A stretch of 7,881 nt of DNA from Ruminococcus sp. (GCA_017961625.1 JAGCWY010000101.1:1-7881), one strand, 5' to 3'. Positions 1-6,498 are shown, counted from the first letter of the stretch. The notes: a model not told the origin generated them from the letters alone. A program made the numbers and translations.

Positions 1-17
1 CATTGTTTGGTAATATG

Positions 18-46
18 ATTATATCACTAAAAACAGCTGCACGCAA
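18..46 (-). promoter_or_regulatory. Weak candidate promoter reading off the left edge
   Basis: On the minus strand there is a perfect TATAAT (23-18) with TTGCGT (46-41) 17 bp upstream, and an ATG at positions 3-1. The -35 box matches consensus at only three positions and lies inside the neighbouring hairpin, and no ribosome site precedes the ATG. It may serve a minus-strand gene beyond the window, but a chance TATAAT in AT-rich DNA is equally plausible. Confidence 0.25.
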
Positions 47-71
47 GTTTTGTTGTGCAGTTTGTTTTTTT
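37..71 (+). terminator. Hairpin plus T-run, probably a bidirectional terminator
   Basis: CTGCAC (37-42) pairs with GTGCAG (55-60) around a 12-nt loop, and the plus strand continues with a run of T broken by one G (61-71). Read on the minus strand, the same hairpin is followed by CTGTTTTTAG. It could therefore end a plus-strand gene lying left of the window and also back up termination of the Fic operon. The stem is only 6 bp. Confidence 0.5.
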
Positions 72-83
72 GCTATAAAATTT

Positions 84-104
84 GGGGCCTCTTTACGAGG
101 CCCC
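84..104 (-). terminator. GC-rich hairpin, likely terminator of the Fic operon
   Basis: GGGGCCTC (84-91) and GAGGCCCC (97-104) form a perfect 8-bp GC-rich stem with a 5-nt loop, about 55 bp past the fic stop codon. On the minus strand the tail is AAATTTTATAG, so the U-tract is short and displaced. The plus-strand tail (GTGTTCGTTT) is also poor. Orientation is inferred from the adjacent minus-strand operon; the second hairpin at 37-60 may complete termination. Confidence 0.5.
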
Positions 105-159
105 GTGTTCGTTTGGGAGACTGAGTTTTTTTACAGCCCCTTTTAATGATATATGTTAT

Positions 160-750
160 TTAGGTAATTATATCGGAAAGCACCGTCCTGAGCACTGATA
201 TATCCCCCTCAGCCGCCTTGACAGCCGCTATCATCATTATATCACTTCCGCATTTCGCAAAGTCAATATCACGTCCTGTGTTCCTCACAAGTAGGGTAAT
301 AAACAGCCTCAGCGTTCTCCCGTTCCCCTCACGGAAAGGGTGCAGCATATTCATATCATGATAGAGCTCCGCAAGCTCGTCAAAAAAACTTCCCTCTTGC
401 ATTCCGCACAGGAAGCCGAGCTTTTCAAGTCGCTCAAACTTTTTTGTTCCCACATTTTCAAGCTGGGAATGGTCGCAGAATACAGTTCCCTTTTTGGATA
501 TGTTTATAGTGCGCAGGCAGCCTGCCCAATCGTAAAGATCTCCGAACAGCAGACTGTGCAGCCCTTTATAGAAATCGAAATCAACATTCTTGAATTCCAT
601 TTGCTGTTCAGCCTGTATACCTCTAAGCAGGGTTATCTGCTTTTCAACGGCGTCAAGTTCATTCTGGTCTTTTATACCCAGCTTATTTATAAGCACCGTT
701 GTACCCGGATAGCAGTTCCACTGACAGCCGTCTATCCTGTAAACAGCCAT
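160..750 (-). CDS. fic: Fic-domain protein adenylyltransferase (toxin-like)
   Basis: This 196-residue protein belongs to the Fic/DOC family, whose members typically transfer AMP from ATP to a hydroxyl side chain of a target protein. The active-site loop is complete: H137-x-F139-x-E141-G142-N143-G144-R145-x-x-R148 matches the canonical HxFx(D/E)GNGRxxR, with His137 as general base and Glu141 as the metal ligand. Residues about 80-100 (TINISKKGTVF onward) fit the flap that positions the target peptide. There is no signal peptide or membrane segment, so it should act in the cytoplasm. It is a compact stand-alone Fic domain with no added delivery or DNA-binding domain. I see no inhibitory motif within the protein; that motif is in the separate small gene immediately upstream, the arrangement known as class I Fic. 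Its ATG lies one base after the antitoxin stop (TAA-A-ATG), implying translational coupling. The target is unknown. Enzyme class is firm; the exact modification is inferred. Confidence 0.93.
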   Translation of the reverse strand: MAVYRIDGCQWNCYPGTTVLINKLGIKDQNELDAVEKQITLLRGIQAEQQMEFKNVDFDFYKGLHSLLFGDLYDWAGCLRTINISKKGTVFCDHSQLENVGTKKFERLEKLGFLCGMQEGSFFDELAELYHDMNMLHPFREGNGRTLRLFITLLVRNTGRDIDFAKCGSDIMMIAAVKAAEGDISVLRTVLSDIIT

Positions 751-751
751 T

Positions 752-922
752 TTACTTGCTCCGTACTTCCTTGACTATCTTATCGGTGAACTGCTTGAAG
801 GTCAGCTCGCCGCTGAGACATTTTTTTACATTTTCAAGCTCTTTGCCAGAGAAGTGAAAGCCTTCCATTCTTACGGACGCAAGCTGATTTCTGAACGCCT
901 TTTCGGTAGTTACATTTCCCAT
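752..922 (-). CDS. VbhA-like antitoxin of the Fic module (56 aa)
   Basis: A short gene of 56 codons plus TAA, reading MGNVTTEKAFRNQL and ending KEVRSK. Residues 16-21 are SVRMEG, matching the (S/T)xxxE(G/N) motif of the inhibitory helix that blocks ATP binding in Fic enzymes; Glu20 would contact the Fic active-site arginine. Known class I partners such as VbhA of Bartonella VbhT are similarly small helical proteins. The first ~15 residues precede the motif helix, and the remainder (GKELENVKKCLSGELTFKQF) looks helical, as expected. The ATG at 922 is preceded by AAGGAG eight bases upstream and lies a few bases after a consensus promoter. It is the first gene of the operon, so antitoxin is made before toxin. 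I infer that it binds and silences the downstream Fic protein. The motif, size and gene order are seen directly; inhibition is inferred from the family. Confidence 0.87.
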   Translation of the reverse strand: MGNVTTEKAFRNQLASVRMEGFHFSGKELENVKKCLSGELTFKQFTDKIVKEVRSK

Positions 923-945
923 GAATATCAGCTCCTTACCCGAAT

Positions 946-974
946 ATTATAATCCATATTTCACTAATTGTCAA
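946..974 (-). promoter_or_regulatory. Perfect consensus sigma-A promoter of the antitoxin-fic operon
   Basis: On the minus strand TTGACA (974-969), a 17-bp spacer (968-952) and TATAAT (951-946) match the vegetative consensus at every hexamer position. Predicted start is near 939, giving a leader of under 20 nt that is mostly the ribosome site (AAGGAG about 936-931). The promoter begins about 40 bp beyond the MATE stop codon. No operator palindrome is obvious over it. Confidence 0.88.
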
Positions 975-1015
975 GAAAAACTAACAAGCTTCCCACAAAA
1001 AGGCCTAATATTAAT

Positions 1016-2353
1016 CTATACCAGCTTCCTGTAAACAGTTCTCCGCATCGTTACAAAGCAGGCAATACCACCAAGAGCATTTGATACAGGCTCTGCGATA
1101 AATACGCCATTTACCCCCATACCCAGTCTCGGAAGAAGAAGCGTAAGCGGTATCACTATAACAGCCTTTCGCAACAGCGAGAAAAATATCGCGTGCTTTG
1201 CATCGCCAAGAGCCTGAAATACAGACTGTCCGGCGAACTGAAAGGACATGAAGACGAAACCGAAAAAGTATATCCTTATAGCCGATACTCCGTATTCAAT
1301 GAAAGAAGTGTCCTTTGAAAATATCCTGAACCATAATTCCGGGAATGCAAAAACAAGCAGCCATGCCGCTAAAGTATAGGCTGCTCCCGTAAGGGTATTG
1401 AAGCGTATTACTGATTTTACCCTGTCGTTTTTTCCTGCTCCGTAATTGTAGCTCATTACTGGCTGAGCTCCACTGATTAGCCCGTGAGCAGGAAGCATAA
1501 AGATGTCCCTTATAGAGTTAAGGACCGTCATTATACCGACATATACGTCGCCGCCGAAGGAATGAAGAGTTGAATTGCAGGCAGCCTGAACAAAGCAGGT
1601 AGTACCCTGCATTACAAAATTGGCAGTTCCGAGCTTTATTATACTTGCAGTCAGAGCTGGAAATATCTTGATGTTACCCACTCTTAACCTAAGCGACGCT
1701 TTCTTTCCGGTCAGAAACAATAGTATCCACAAAGCAGACACCGCCTGACTAATTACCGTTGCAAGAGCAGCTCCTCTTACACCAAGACCAAATATAAATA
1801 TAAAGAGCGGATCCAGCAGAATATTCAGTGCCGCACCTATAATAACGGTCAGCATTCCCGTCTTTGGGTAGCCCTGTGCGCTGATATAACCGTTCAGGCC
1901 TGTATTGAGCATCGAAAAAACTGTTCCTGCCATATATACTCTCAGATACTGAGAGGCATAGACAAAGGATTCATCGCTTGCACCGAGGAAATAAAGTATC
2001 GGCCGACAGAATATGTATCCAACTGACGTCAGTACCACTGAGCTTATGAGCAGAAGGCAGAATGAATTGCCGAGTATCTGCTCAGCACGTTCAGTCTTGC
2101 CGGCACCATTGGATATAGAAAAAAGGGGGACTCCACCTGCTCCGAAGAGAGCAGCAAAAGCTATGATAAAAGTAATCACAGGGAACGTTATGCCTATACC
2201 TGTGAGAGCAGTACCATCCCCTGAGTTTATATGACCAATGTATATCCTGTCCACAACATTGTATAAAAGCTGTATGAGCTGAGCCAACATGAGAGGCAAG
2301 GCTTGTGAAAGAATTATTTTCCATACCGGCCCCTGAGAAAAGTCTTTTTTCAT
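1016..2353 (-). CDS. MATE-family multidrug/cation antiporter
   Basis: A 445-residue polytopic membrane protein of normal length for the MATE family, which exports drugs, dyes or metabolites in exchange for Na+ or H+. The N-terminal hallmark is present: residues 14-42 (LSQALPLMLAQLIQLLYNVVDR followed by IYIGHI), then the glycine-rich GAGGVPLFSI and SNGAGKTERAEQILGN segment typical of Firmicute MATE proteins of the MepA type. About 12 hydrophobic segments fall into two homologous halves; the second half opens near residue 235 (IKLGTANFVMQG) and carries SGAQPVMSYNYGAGKNDRV. It ends with a basic tail (RRTVYRKLV). The ATG at 2353 has GGAGG seven bases upstream. It is a single-gene unit with its own promoter; no MarR or TetR regulator lies beside it, so the substrate cannot be guessed. 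I see no clear terminator after its stop, so some readthrough into the Fic operon is possible. Confidence 0.95.
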   Translation of the reverse strand: MKKDFSQGPVWKIILSQALPLMLAQLIQLLYNVVDRIYIGHINSGDGTALTGIGITFPVITFIIAFAALFGAGGVPLFSISNGAGKTERAEQILGNSFCLLLISSVVLTSVGYIFCRPILYFLGASDESFVYASQYLRVYMAGTVFSMLNTGLNGYISAQGYPKTGMLTVIIGAALNILLDPLFIFIFGLGVRGAALATVISQAVSALWILLFLTGKKASLRLRVGNIKIFPALTASIIKLGTANFVMQGTTCFVQAACNSTLHSFGGDVYVGIMTVLNSIRDIFMLPAHGLISGAQPVMSYNYGAGKNDRVKSVIRFNTLTGAAYTLAAWLLVFAFPELWFRIFSKDTSFIEYGVSAIRIYFFGFVFMSFQFAGQSVFQALGDAKHAIFFSLLRKAVIVIPLTLLLPRLGMGVNGVFIAEPVSNALGGIACFVTMRRTVYRKLV

Positions 2354-2458
2354 TTTATATCCTCCAATGCCTGATTAATGTCGATTCATAAATCAAAATA
2401 AGCACTATGACCGACTGCTCAGACATTCTTTATCAGTGAGGTCATTAGAGACATAATA

Positions 2459-2487
2459 ATTATATCACACTATTTTTTTAATATCAA
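2459..2487 (-). promoter_or_regulatory. Promoter of the MATE gene
   Basis: On the minus strand TTGATA (2487-2482), a 17-bp spacer and TATAAT (2464-2459) form a near-consensus vegetative promoter. The predicted start is near 2453, leaving a leader of about 100 nt before the MATE ATG. That leader contains interleaved 6-bp inverted repeats, described under findings. Confidence 0.8.
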
Positions 2488-2559
2488 CGGGCTTTGCAGA
2501 AAACAGCCTTTTTCATTTCATAATAAGCAAAAAGAAATAAGGGTTATATTTACATAAAG

Positions 2560-2589
2560 TTTACAAATTATACCGCACATCCATATAAT
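2560..2589 (+). promoter_or_regulatory. Candidate promoter of the dockerin-protein gene
   Basis: TTTACA (2560-2565) and TATAAT (2584-2589) are separated by 18 bp on the plus strand. Predicted start is near 2596, about 44 nt before the ATG, with an AGAGGAGG ribosome site at 2626-2633. The -35 box differs from consensus at one position and the spacer is one base long. It is divergent from the MATE promoter, with about 70 bp between the two -35 boxes. Confidence 0.6.
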
Positions 2590-2639
2590 CTAAAACGTTA
2601 AATATAATATATGGATTTTTATTCCAGAGGAGGTTTTAT

Positions 2640-4346
2640 ATGAGTATTTTTAAACGTATCTCGACACTTATGGTTTCGGCACTGCTACTTATTCCTACAG
2701 TAAAATCAGCATCTTATGCTGCTGACGAGCCAGATCTTTCCGACGACATAGTCTCAGCAGTGAACGCGTTGCCTGAATGGATTCCCACAGATTTTTCTGA
2801 GGCAATGGAATTTGACGCAAAATATGGTTGTACTCACATTGAAGGCAAATATGTATGCTGCGTTTTCAGAATGAACAGCGACAAGGACAATACCAAAAAC
2901 TTTTATTCTTACAATCCTGTAACATATGCCGAAGACGACTGCTGCATAATGTCAGAAACATACTTTTCGGGTATCAGTGAAAAGCCTGATCCTTCCGACA
3001 GCACAGCATCAGAAGAATACCTCGCCGCACTTGAAAAGCTACACATATCCGAAAGAGACGCTGAATACGCTGATACAAAACTTTATTATACTGTAGACGT
3101 GTATGCACTTGAACCTGGTACAGGATTGGATATATACTGGCACAGCGGCCCGCAAAACTATGACCCTGAGTACTCACGAGGAACACATCTTAGCTTTTAT
3201 TGCGACGATGCTGGAAATATAACCGAAGATGATATTTATGGCTGGGTTCCCGACTGCATGACAGAGGTCTATGATTATATATCTGCCAATGGCATGATAT
3301 CAGTAAAGAATAACTACGCAGTATATTGCTCAGTAGGTTATTCTCCAAGTCTAAAGTTCTCACAGAACGGTATCCCACAGGTCAGGGATTTCCTGAGCTA
3401 TAACATCAGTAATCCTCAGTTGGTCCCCATGATGGGAGATAAGGTAGCCAATGTCATACTTTATACCGCTTCAAAACCCGGGACCGTCACAATGAACTTC
3501 GATTATTCAGGTGTTTCATGCGCTGACGAATCATCTGGCAGGATAACTCAGTCATTCCGCTTTGATTACGATCTTAAGCCGTCTATGATAAACGAGGAGG
3601 AGTGTACCCCTTTAGTCCCCTGTGACTGCAATTACGACGGTGTTTTCGGTATTTCTGACGTTGTCACTCTTCAGAGTTGGCTGCTTGGAACACGCGATAT
3701 TCCAAAGCCAGAAAATGCCGATACCAACAAAGACGGAGTGATTGACGTATTCGACCTTATCAGCATGAAAAAGCTACTTGTTAAGGGGACGGGAGAATAT
3801 ACAGGTCTTGTTGATGATCCTCAGCCTATGCTCGCCATATTCTATGACAACTTCGCATGGGGACGGGCACAGGATGTGACGTTCTATGACGAGAACGGTA
3901 ATATGTATCAAATAATCTATAATGGCATAAGAAGTAACAATGAAAAAAATTCTTATGATTCCCTTGTTGAAATGAGGGAAGGGACGGAATGGTACAACGA
4001 TCTGCTTGATATGATGAAAAATGAAAATGCAAAAAAGGGACTGATGCCTGACGAAATATTAAGCAAAACAAGAAATCTTTCTAAGGATATCAGCAAGCAC
4101 TTAAACGATGAATTCGGTAAAAATTACGTGTCTAGAATCGATTACGGAGAATACAGGATATACCTTATTGGCAAGGATACTGACGGAAAGCCTGTATTCC
4201 TTAATATCTACTGCACCGGAGACTCCTATGGCTGGATAGACTGTGTGGAGATACAGAATTATCTCAAGGAGCTTAGGTATTCGGATCTTCCCGTTGAAAT
4301 GGAATTTATTGATATGCTTGTAAAATATCACAGTAAGGAGTACTAA
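2640..4346 (+). CDS. Exported protein with a central type I dockerin
   Basis: A 568-residue protein. Residues 1-27 are a Sec signal peptide (KR, a hydrophobic stretch, then SYA before Ala28). Residues 28-320 are an unrecognised, acidic, Tyr- and Cys-bearing region (PEWIPTDFSEAMEF, then THIEGKYVCCVF). Residues 329-380 are a type I dockerin: two calcium loops, D329-x-N331-x-D333-G and D361-x-N363-x-D365-G with Asp9 in the second loop and Asp12 in both, each followed by a helix (VVTLQSWLLG; LISMKKLL). Dockerins bind cohesins on cellulosomal scaffoldins or the cell surface. Residues 395-568 are another unrecognised region rich in Asp, Tyr and Lys. I recognise no glycoside hydrolase, binding or peptidase motif. 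The start is fixed by AGAGGAGG six bases before ATG. The gene stands alone between its own promoter and a strong terminator. A dockerin flanked on both sides by large domains is less common than a terminal one. Dockerin and export are well supported; enzymatic or structural role is unknown. Confidence 0.88.
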   Translation: MSIFKRISTLMVSALLLIPTVKSASYAADEPDLSDDIVSAVNALPEWIPTDFSEAMEFDAKYGCTHIEGKYVCCVFRMNSDKDNTKNFYSYNPVTYAEDDCCIMSETYFSGISEKPDPSDSTASEEYLAALEKLHISERDAEYADTKLYYTVDVYALEPGTGLDIYWHSGPQNYDPEYSRGTHLSFYCDDAGNITEDDIYGWVPDCMTEVYDYISANGMISVKNNYAVYCSVGYSPSLKFSQNGIPQVRDFLSYNISNPQLVPMMGDKVANVILYTASKPGTVTMNFDYSGVSCADESSGRITQSFRFDYDLKPSMINEEECTPLVPCDCNYDGVFGISDVVTLQSWLLGTRDIPKPENADTNKDGVIDVFDLISMKKLLVKGTGEYTGLVDDPQPMLAIFYDNFAWGRAQDVTFYDENGNMYQIIYNGIRSNNEKNSYDSLVEMREGTEWYNDLLDMMKNENAKKGLMPDEILSKTRNLSKDISKHLNDEFGKNYVSRIDYGEYRIYLIGKDTDGKPVFLNIYCTGDSYGWIDCVEIQNYLKELRYSDLPVEMEFIDMLVKYHSKEY

Positions 4347-4350
4347 ACGC

Positions 4351-4392
4351 AACAGGTATACAGAAGTAAACACTTCTGTATACCTGTTTTTT
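4351..4392 (+). terminator. Very strong intrinsic terminator after the dockerin gene
   Basis: A perfect 17-bp stem, AACAGGTATACAGAAGT (4351-4367) and its complement (4372-4388), closes a 4-nt AAAC loop and runs into six T (4387-4392). It starts four bases past the stop codon. On the minus strand it would meet transcription leaving the MORN gene, but its tail there (GCGTTTAG) lacks a T-run, so it is chiefly a plus-strand terminator. Confidence 0.95.
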
Positions 4393-4467
4393 CATAACAG
4401 CAAAATCCTGAAATGCTTATTATTACGCTTTCACGATCTATTACGCCGTTCTTATATTTTTCGCTAA

Positions 4468-5592
4468 TTAAAGCTTTTCTTCACTTATCAGCTTGTCGTT
4501 ATCCCATTTCTGTCGCATTTTTCTGCCGTCTGCAAGAGTGATGATACCGTTTCCATGACGCATATCGTTCAGCCACTCCCCTTCAAAAATGCTGCCGTTT
4601 CCGGAATAATACACGCCGTGTCCATGCTTGAGACTGTTTGAATACTCACCATCGTAACGATCACCGTTTTTATAGTAGAATATCCCGTGACCGTTTTTCA
4701 GGTTATCCTTCCACTCTCCGTCGTATTTGTTTCCGTTTTTGGAGCTATATACTCCCCTTCCGTTTCTCAGACCGTTTGCATATTCACCATCGTAAACATC
4801 ACCATTCGCCCATGTAAAAACGCCTCTGCCATGCTTGACGCCTTCCTTGAAGCCGCCTTCATATCTGTTACCGTTGATATATGACATAACGCCTTTTCCA
4901 TGCATTTTTCCGGTAAAGCCTACCTCGCCTTCGTATATTCCTGTTTCAGATTTTATGACCCTCTTTGCATCAGGAGAAGGCTTCGGCGTACCGCTTATAA
5001 GCTGCTCCTGTATTATTTCTCCGTTCTTATAGCTGCGCTTGTATACGCAGTTGTCACGGTCCTTAAAAACTGCCTCTCCTTCAAGGAGACCGTCTATCCA
5101 TTCGCCCTCTATCACATTGCCGTTTTCATAAGTATACACGCCTTTTCCGTGATATCTGCTCCTGTTCCATGTACCCTTGAATTTCTGCCTGCCGTTCTCG
5201 TAATACTCGATACCTTCGCCGCATCTCCAACCGTCCTGCCATTCGCCGTCGTAAACGAGCTTTCCCGTCTGGCTGAACTGCTGTCCTTTTCCGTGAAATC
5301 TGTCATTCCTAAAGTCGCCGGCATACATAAGGGATTTGCACGTTTCATCGTCGCCGCCCTGTAACATGTCATAGTATCCCTTGGCATATTTTTTTCCAAA
5401 ACCACACAGCATTCCGTCCTTCCATTCTCCGTCATATTCTATATCAAGGCTGTTTATAAAAACTCCGTGACCGTTTGGTCTTCTTGCTGAATCAACGTGT
5501 CCTGAATATGTACCTGTGCCAAGTATGTCACTTATAAAGCTGATATTATTAGCGATACCGTTGCTGACTTTAAAGAAATCCATCATTCCCAT
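4468..5592 (-). CDS. MORN-repeat protein
   Basis: A 374-residue protein built almost wholly of MORN repeats (pattern YxGEWxxGxxxGxGxxxxxxG), small beta-hairpins that stack into an elongated sheet and serve as protein- or lipid-binding scaffolds. About 12 to 14 units can be picked out. Block 1 (residues about 29-195) is irregular, with an insertion around 70-88 (GGDDETCKS) and degenerate units near 161-190. A linker at about 198-217 (SGTPKPSPDAKR) has no repeat. Block 2 (residues 220-358) is regular: units start at 244, 267, 290, 313 and 336, an exact 23-residue period. Residues 1-28 (MGMMDFFKVSNGIANNISF) are non-repeat. I see no signal peptide or membrane segment, so a cytoplasmic location is likely. 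The ATG at 5592 has AAGGAG eight bases upstream; later ATGs do not. No catalytic domain is present and the neighbours give no hint of partner. Family assignment is firm, role unknown. Confidence 0.93.
   Translation of the reverse strand: MGMMDFFKVSNGIANNISFISDILGTGTYSGHVDSARRPNGHGVFINSLDIEYDGEWKDGMLCGFGKKYAKGYYDMLQGGDDETCKSLMYAGDFRNDRFHGKGQQFSQTGKLVYDGEWQDGWRCGEGIEYYENGRQKFKGTWNRSRYHGKGVYTYENGNVIEGEWIDGLLEGEAVFKDRDNCVYKRSYKNGEIIQEQLISGTPKPSPDAKRVIKSETGIYEGEVGFTGKMHGKGVMSYINGNRYEGGFKEGVKHGRGVFTWANGDVYDGEYANGLRNGRGVYSSKNGNKYDGEWKDNLKNGHGIFYYKNGDRYDGEYSNSLKHGHGVYYSGNGSIFEGEWLNDMRHGNGIITLADGRKMRQKWDNDKLISEEKL
4519..4863 (-). repeat. Five tandem 69-bp coding units (23-residue MORN repeats)
   Basis: Residues 244-358 of the MORN protein consist of five consecutive 23-residue units starting (Y/F)(D/E)G(E/G)(W/Y/F) and carrying HGxG or NGxG near position 10-13. 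The DNA units have diverged, so this is an old protein-level array rather than a recent expansion, although in-register recombination between units remains possible. Confidence 0.85.
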
Positions 5593-5690
5593 AATTATTT
5601 CTCCTTATCATTGCTTTAAGGTCTTGTTGGAGAATCTGTCGAGATAAAACGTGAAAGTCATTAAGAATATAAAACACATTTTATATGTTT

Positions 5691-5719
5691 ATTGTACCAT
5701 ATTAATTCAACAAAGTCAA
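5691..5719 (-). promoter_or_regulatory. Promoter of the MORN-protein gene
   Basis: On the minus strand TTGACT (5719-5714), a 17-bp spacer and TACAAT (5696-5691), with TGG directly before the -10 box as in extended -10 promoters. The start should lie near 5684, giving a leader of about 90 nt. The 318-bp gene-free gap at 5593-5910 holds this promoter, the nitroreductase terminator, and a short TCTCTC/GAGAGA hairpin (5811-5826) of no clear role. Confidence 0.75.
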
Positions 5720-5830
5720 TAATAGCTTGTCGGTTATCGGTATATTTTATACTAATATTCAAAATAATCATTCATTAAAAAGTTAAATAAAAAATGCAGC
5801 CGAAGTAATGTCTCTCTGCCGAGAGATAGC

Positions 5831-5866
5831 AAAAAATTACCGAGTCTGAACTCTCAGACCCGGTAA
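5831..5866 (-). terminator. Intrinsic terminator of the nitroreductase gene
   Basis: On the minus strand a 13-bp stem with one G-U pair (TTACCGGGTCTGA, 5866-5854, against 5849-5837) closes a 4-nt loop and runs straight into six T (5836-5831). It lies about 45 bp past the nitroreductase stop and separates that gene from the MORN promoter. Confidence 0.93.
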
Positions 5867-5910
5867 CCTAACCTTTTCATCAAAAACAGCCGACAAAGCA
5901 ACTGTCATTA

Positions 5911-6432
5911 TTATTCAAGCCAATAAACATAATTACTCTTTCTCGGAGCAGCTGCAGGCTCTTCACAGTCCGCATAGCCCAATATACAATGTCCTATGCC
6001 CTCGTAGTTTCCTTCTATGCCAAGTCTCCTGAGGATTTCCCTCCCCTCCTCGGACTCAAATTCTTCCTTTGCGCGATGTATCCAGCAGCTCGATATGCCA
6101 CATGCGTGGGCTGCATTCATAAGATTCCCCATAACGAGACTTCCGTCATAGAGATATGTGAACATATCCTTGTCTGCCAAAACGATAAGCACAACAGGAG
6201 CATTGTAGAAGGGATCAGTATTATCCATTCCCATTACCTTTGCATTGAGCACTGAAAGGCGATCACGTATTTCCTTGTTCGTTACTGCAATAATGATAGG
6301 TGCCTGACGGTTCATACCAGTCGGAGCGTATGTGCCTGCTTCAATGATCTTTTCAATGATCTCTTTCGGCACCATGTCAGATTTGAATTTTCTTATGCTT
6401 CTTCTTGTGAGTAGATTTGTCATTGCGTCCAT
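5911..6432 (-). CDS. Small nitroreductase-family FMN oxidoreductase
   Basis: A 173-residue member of the nitroreductase fold family: dimeric, FMN-binding enzymes using NAD(P)H to reduce nitro compounds, quinones or flavins. The family's N-terminal flavin-contact segment is clear (R10-R11-S12-x-R14 with a following F16), then EAGTYAPTGMNRQAP at about 31-45, the APxGxNxQ signature around the FMN. FYNAPVVLIVLAD (75-87) and NAAHACGISSCWIH (106-119) are the core strand and helix. The end, GHCILGYADCEEPAAAPRK (147-165) followed by SNYVYWLE, is typical of short anaerobe nitroreductases. The frame is open up to 6621, but ATG 6432 has AAGGAGG eight bases upstream and the longer form would overlap the promoter, so I choose 6432. 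Single-gene unit with promoter and terminator. The natural electron acceptor cannot be deduced. Confidence 0.93.
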   Translation of the reverse strand: MDAMTNLLTRRSIRKFKSDMVPKEIIEKIIEAGTYAPTGMNRQAPIIIAVTNKEIRDRLSVLNAKVMGMDNTDPFYNAPVVLIVLADKDMFTYLYDGSLVMGNLMNAAHACGISSCWIHRAKEEFESEEGREILRRLGIEGNYEGIGHCILGYADCEEPAAAPRKSNYVYWLE

Positions 6433-6440
6433 GATCAGTT

Positions 6441-6447
6441 CCTCCTT
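6441..6447 (-). promoter_or_regulatory. Ribosome site that fixes the nitroreductase start
   Basis: AAGGAGG on the minus strand, eight bases before ATG 6432. It decides against the longest open frame, which would start at 6621, upstream of the predicted transcript start, and add 63 residues unlike the family. Confidence 0.88.
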
Positions 6448-6486
6448 AGAATATTGTTGAAAATATGCTTTGATGTAAGAACGTTT

Positions 6487-6498
6487 TGTGATATCACA
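6487..6498. promoter_or_regulatory. 12-bp perfect palindrome in the nitroreductase leader
   Basis: TGTGATATCACA is a perfect palindrome lying about 40-55 bp downstream of the predicted transcript start and about 55 bp before the ATG. It could be a repressor operator. It resembles a CRP half-site pair with too short a gap (2 bp rather than 6), so it is not a CRP site. Confidence 0.4.

Noticed and set aside
340..774. 144-codon plus-strand open frame
   Set aside because: It lies opposite the Fic gene and the antitoxin end, has no ribosome site and resembles no family; it is an antisense shadow.
2489..2513. GGGCT/AGCCT hairpin followed by T as a plus-strand terminator
   Set aside because: Only five pairs with a long loop and one G-U pair, and there is no plus-strand gene before it.
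4519..4863. Regularly spaced repeats as a possible CRISPR array
   Set aside because: The 69-bp periodicity is continuous, diverged and in frame with MORN units; there are no identical repeats separated by unique spacers.
4900..5364. 154-codon plus-strand frame, and 5112-5435 minus in another frame
   Set aside because: Both overlap the MORN coding sequence, whose repeated codons create long accidental frames.
5811..5826. TCTCTC/GAGAGA hairpin as a second nitroreductase terminator
   Set aside because: Short stem, and neither strand has a T-run directly after it.
6487..6498. TGTGATATCACA as a CRP/FNR-type site
   Set aside because: The half-sites are separated by 2 bp rather than the 6 bp those regulators need.
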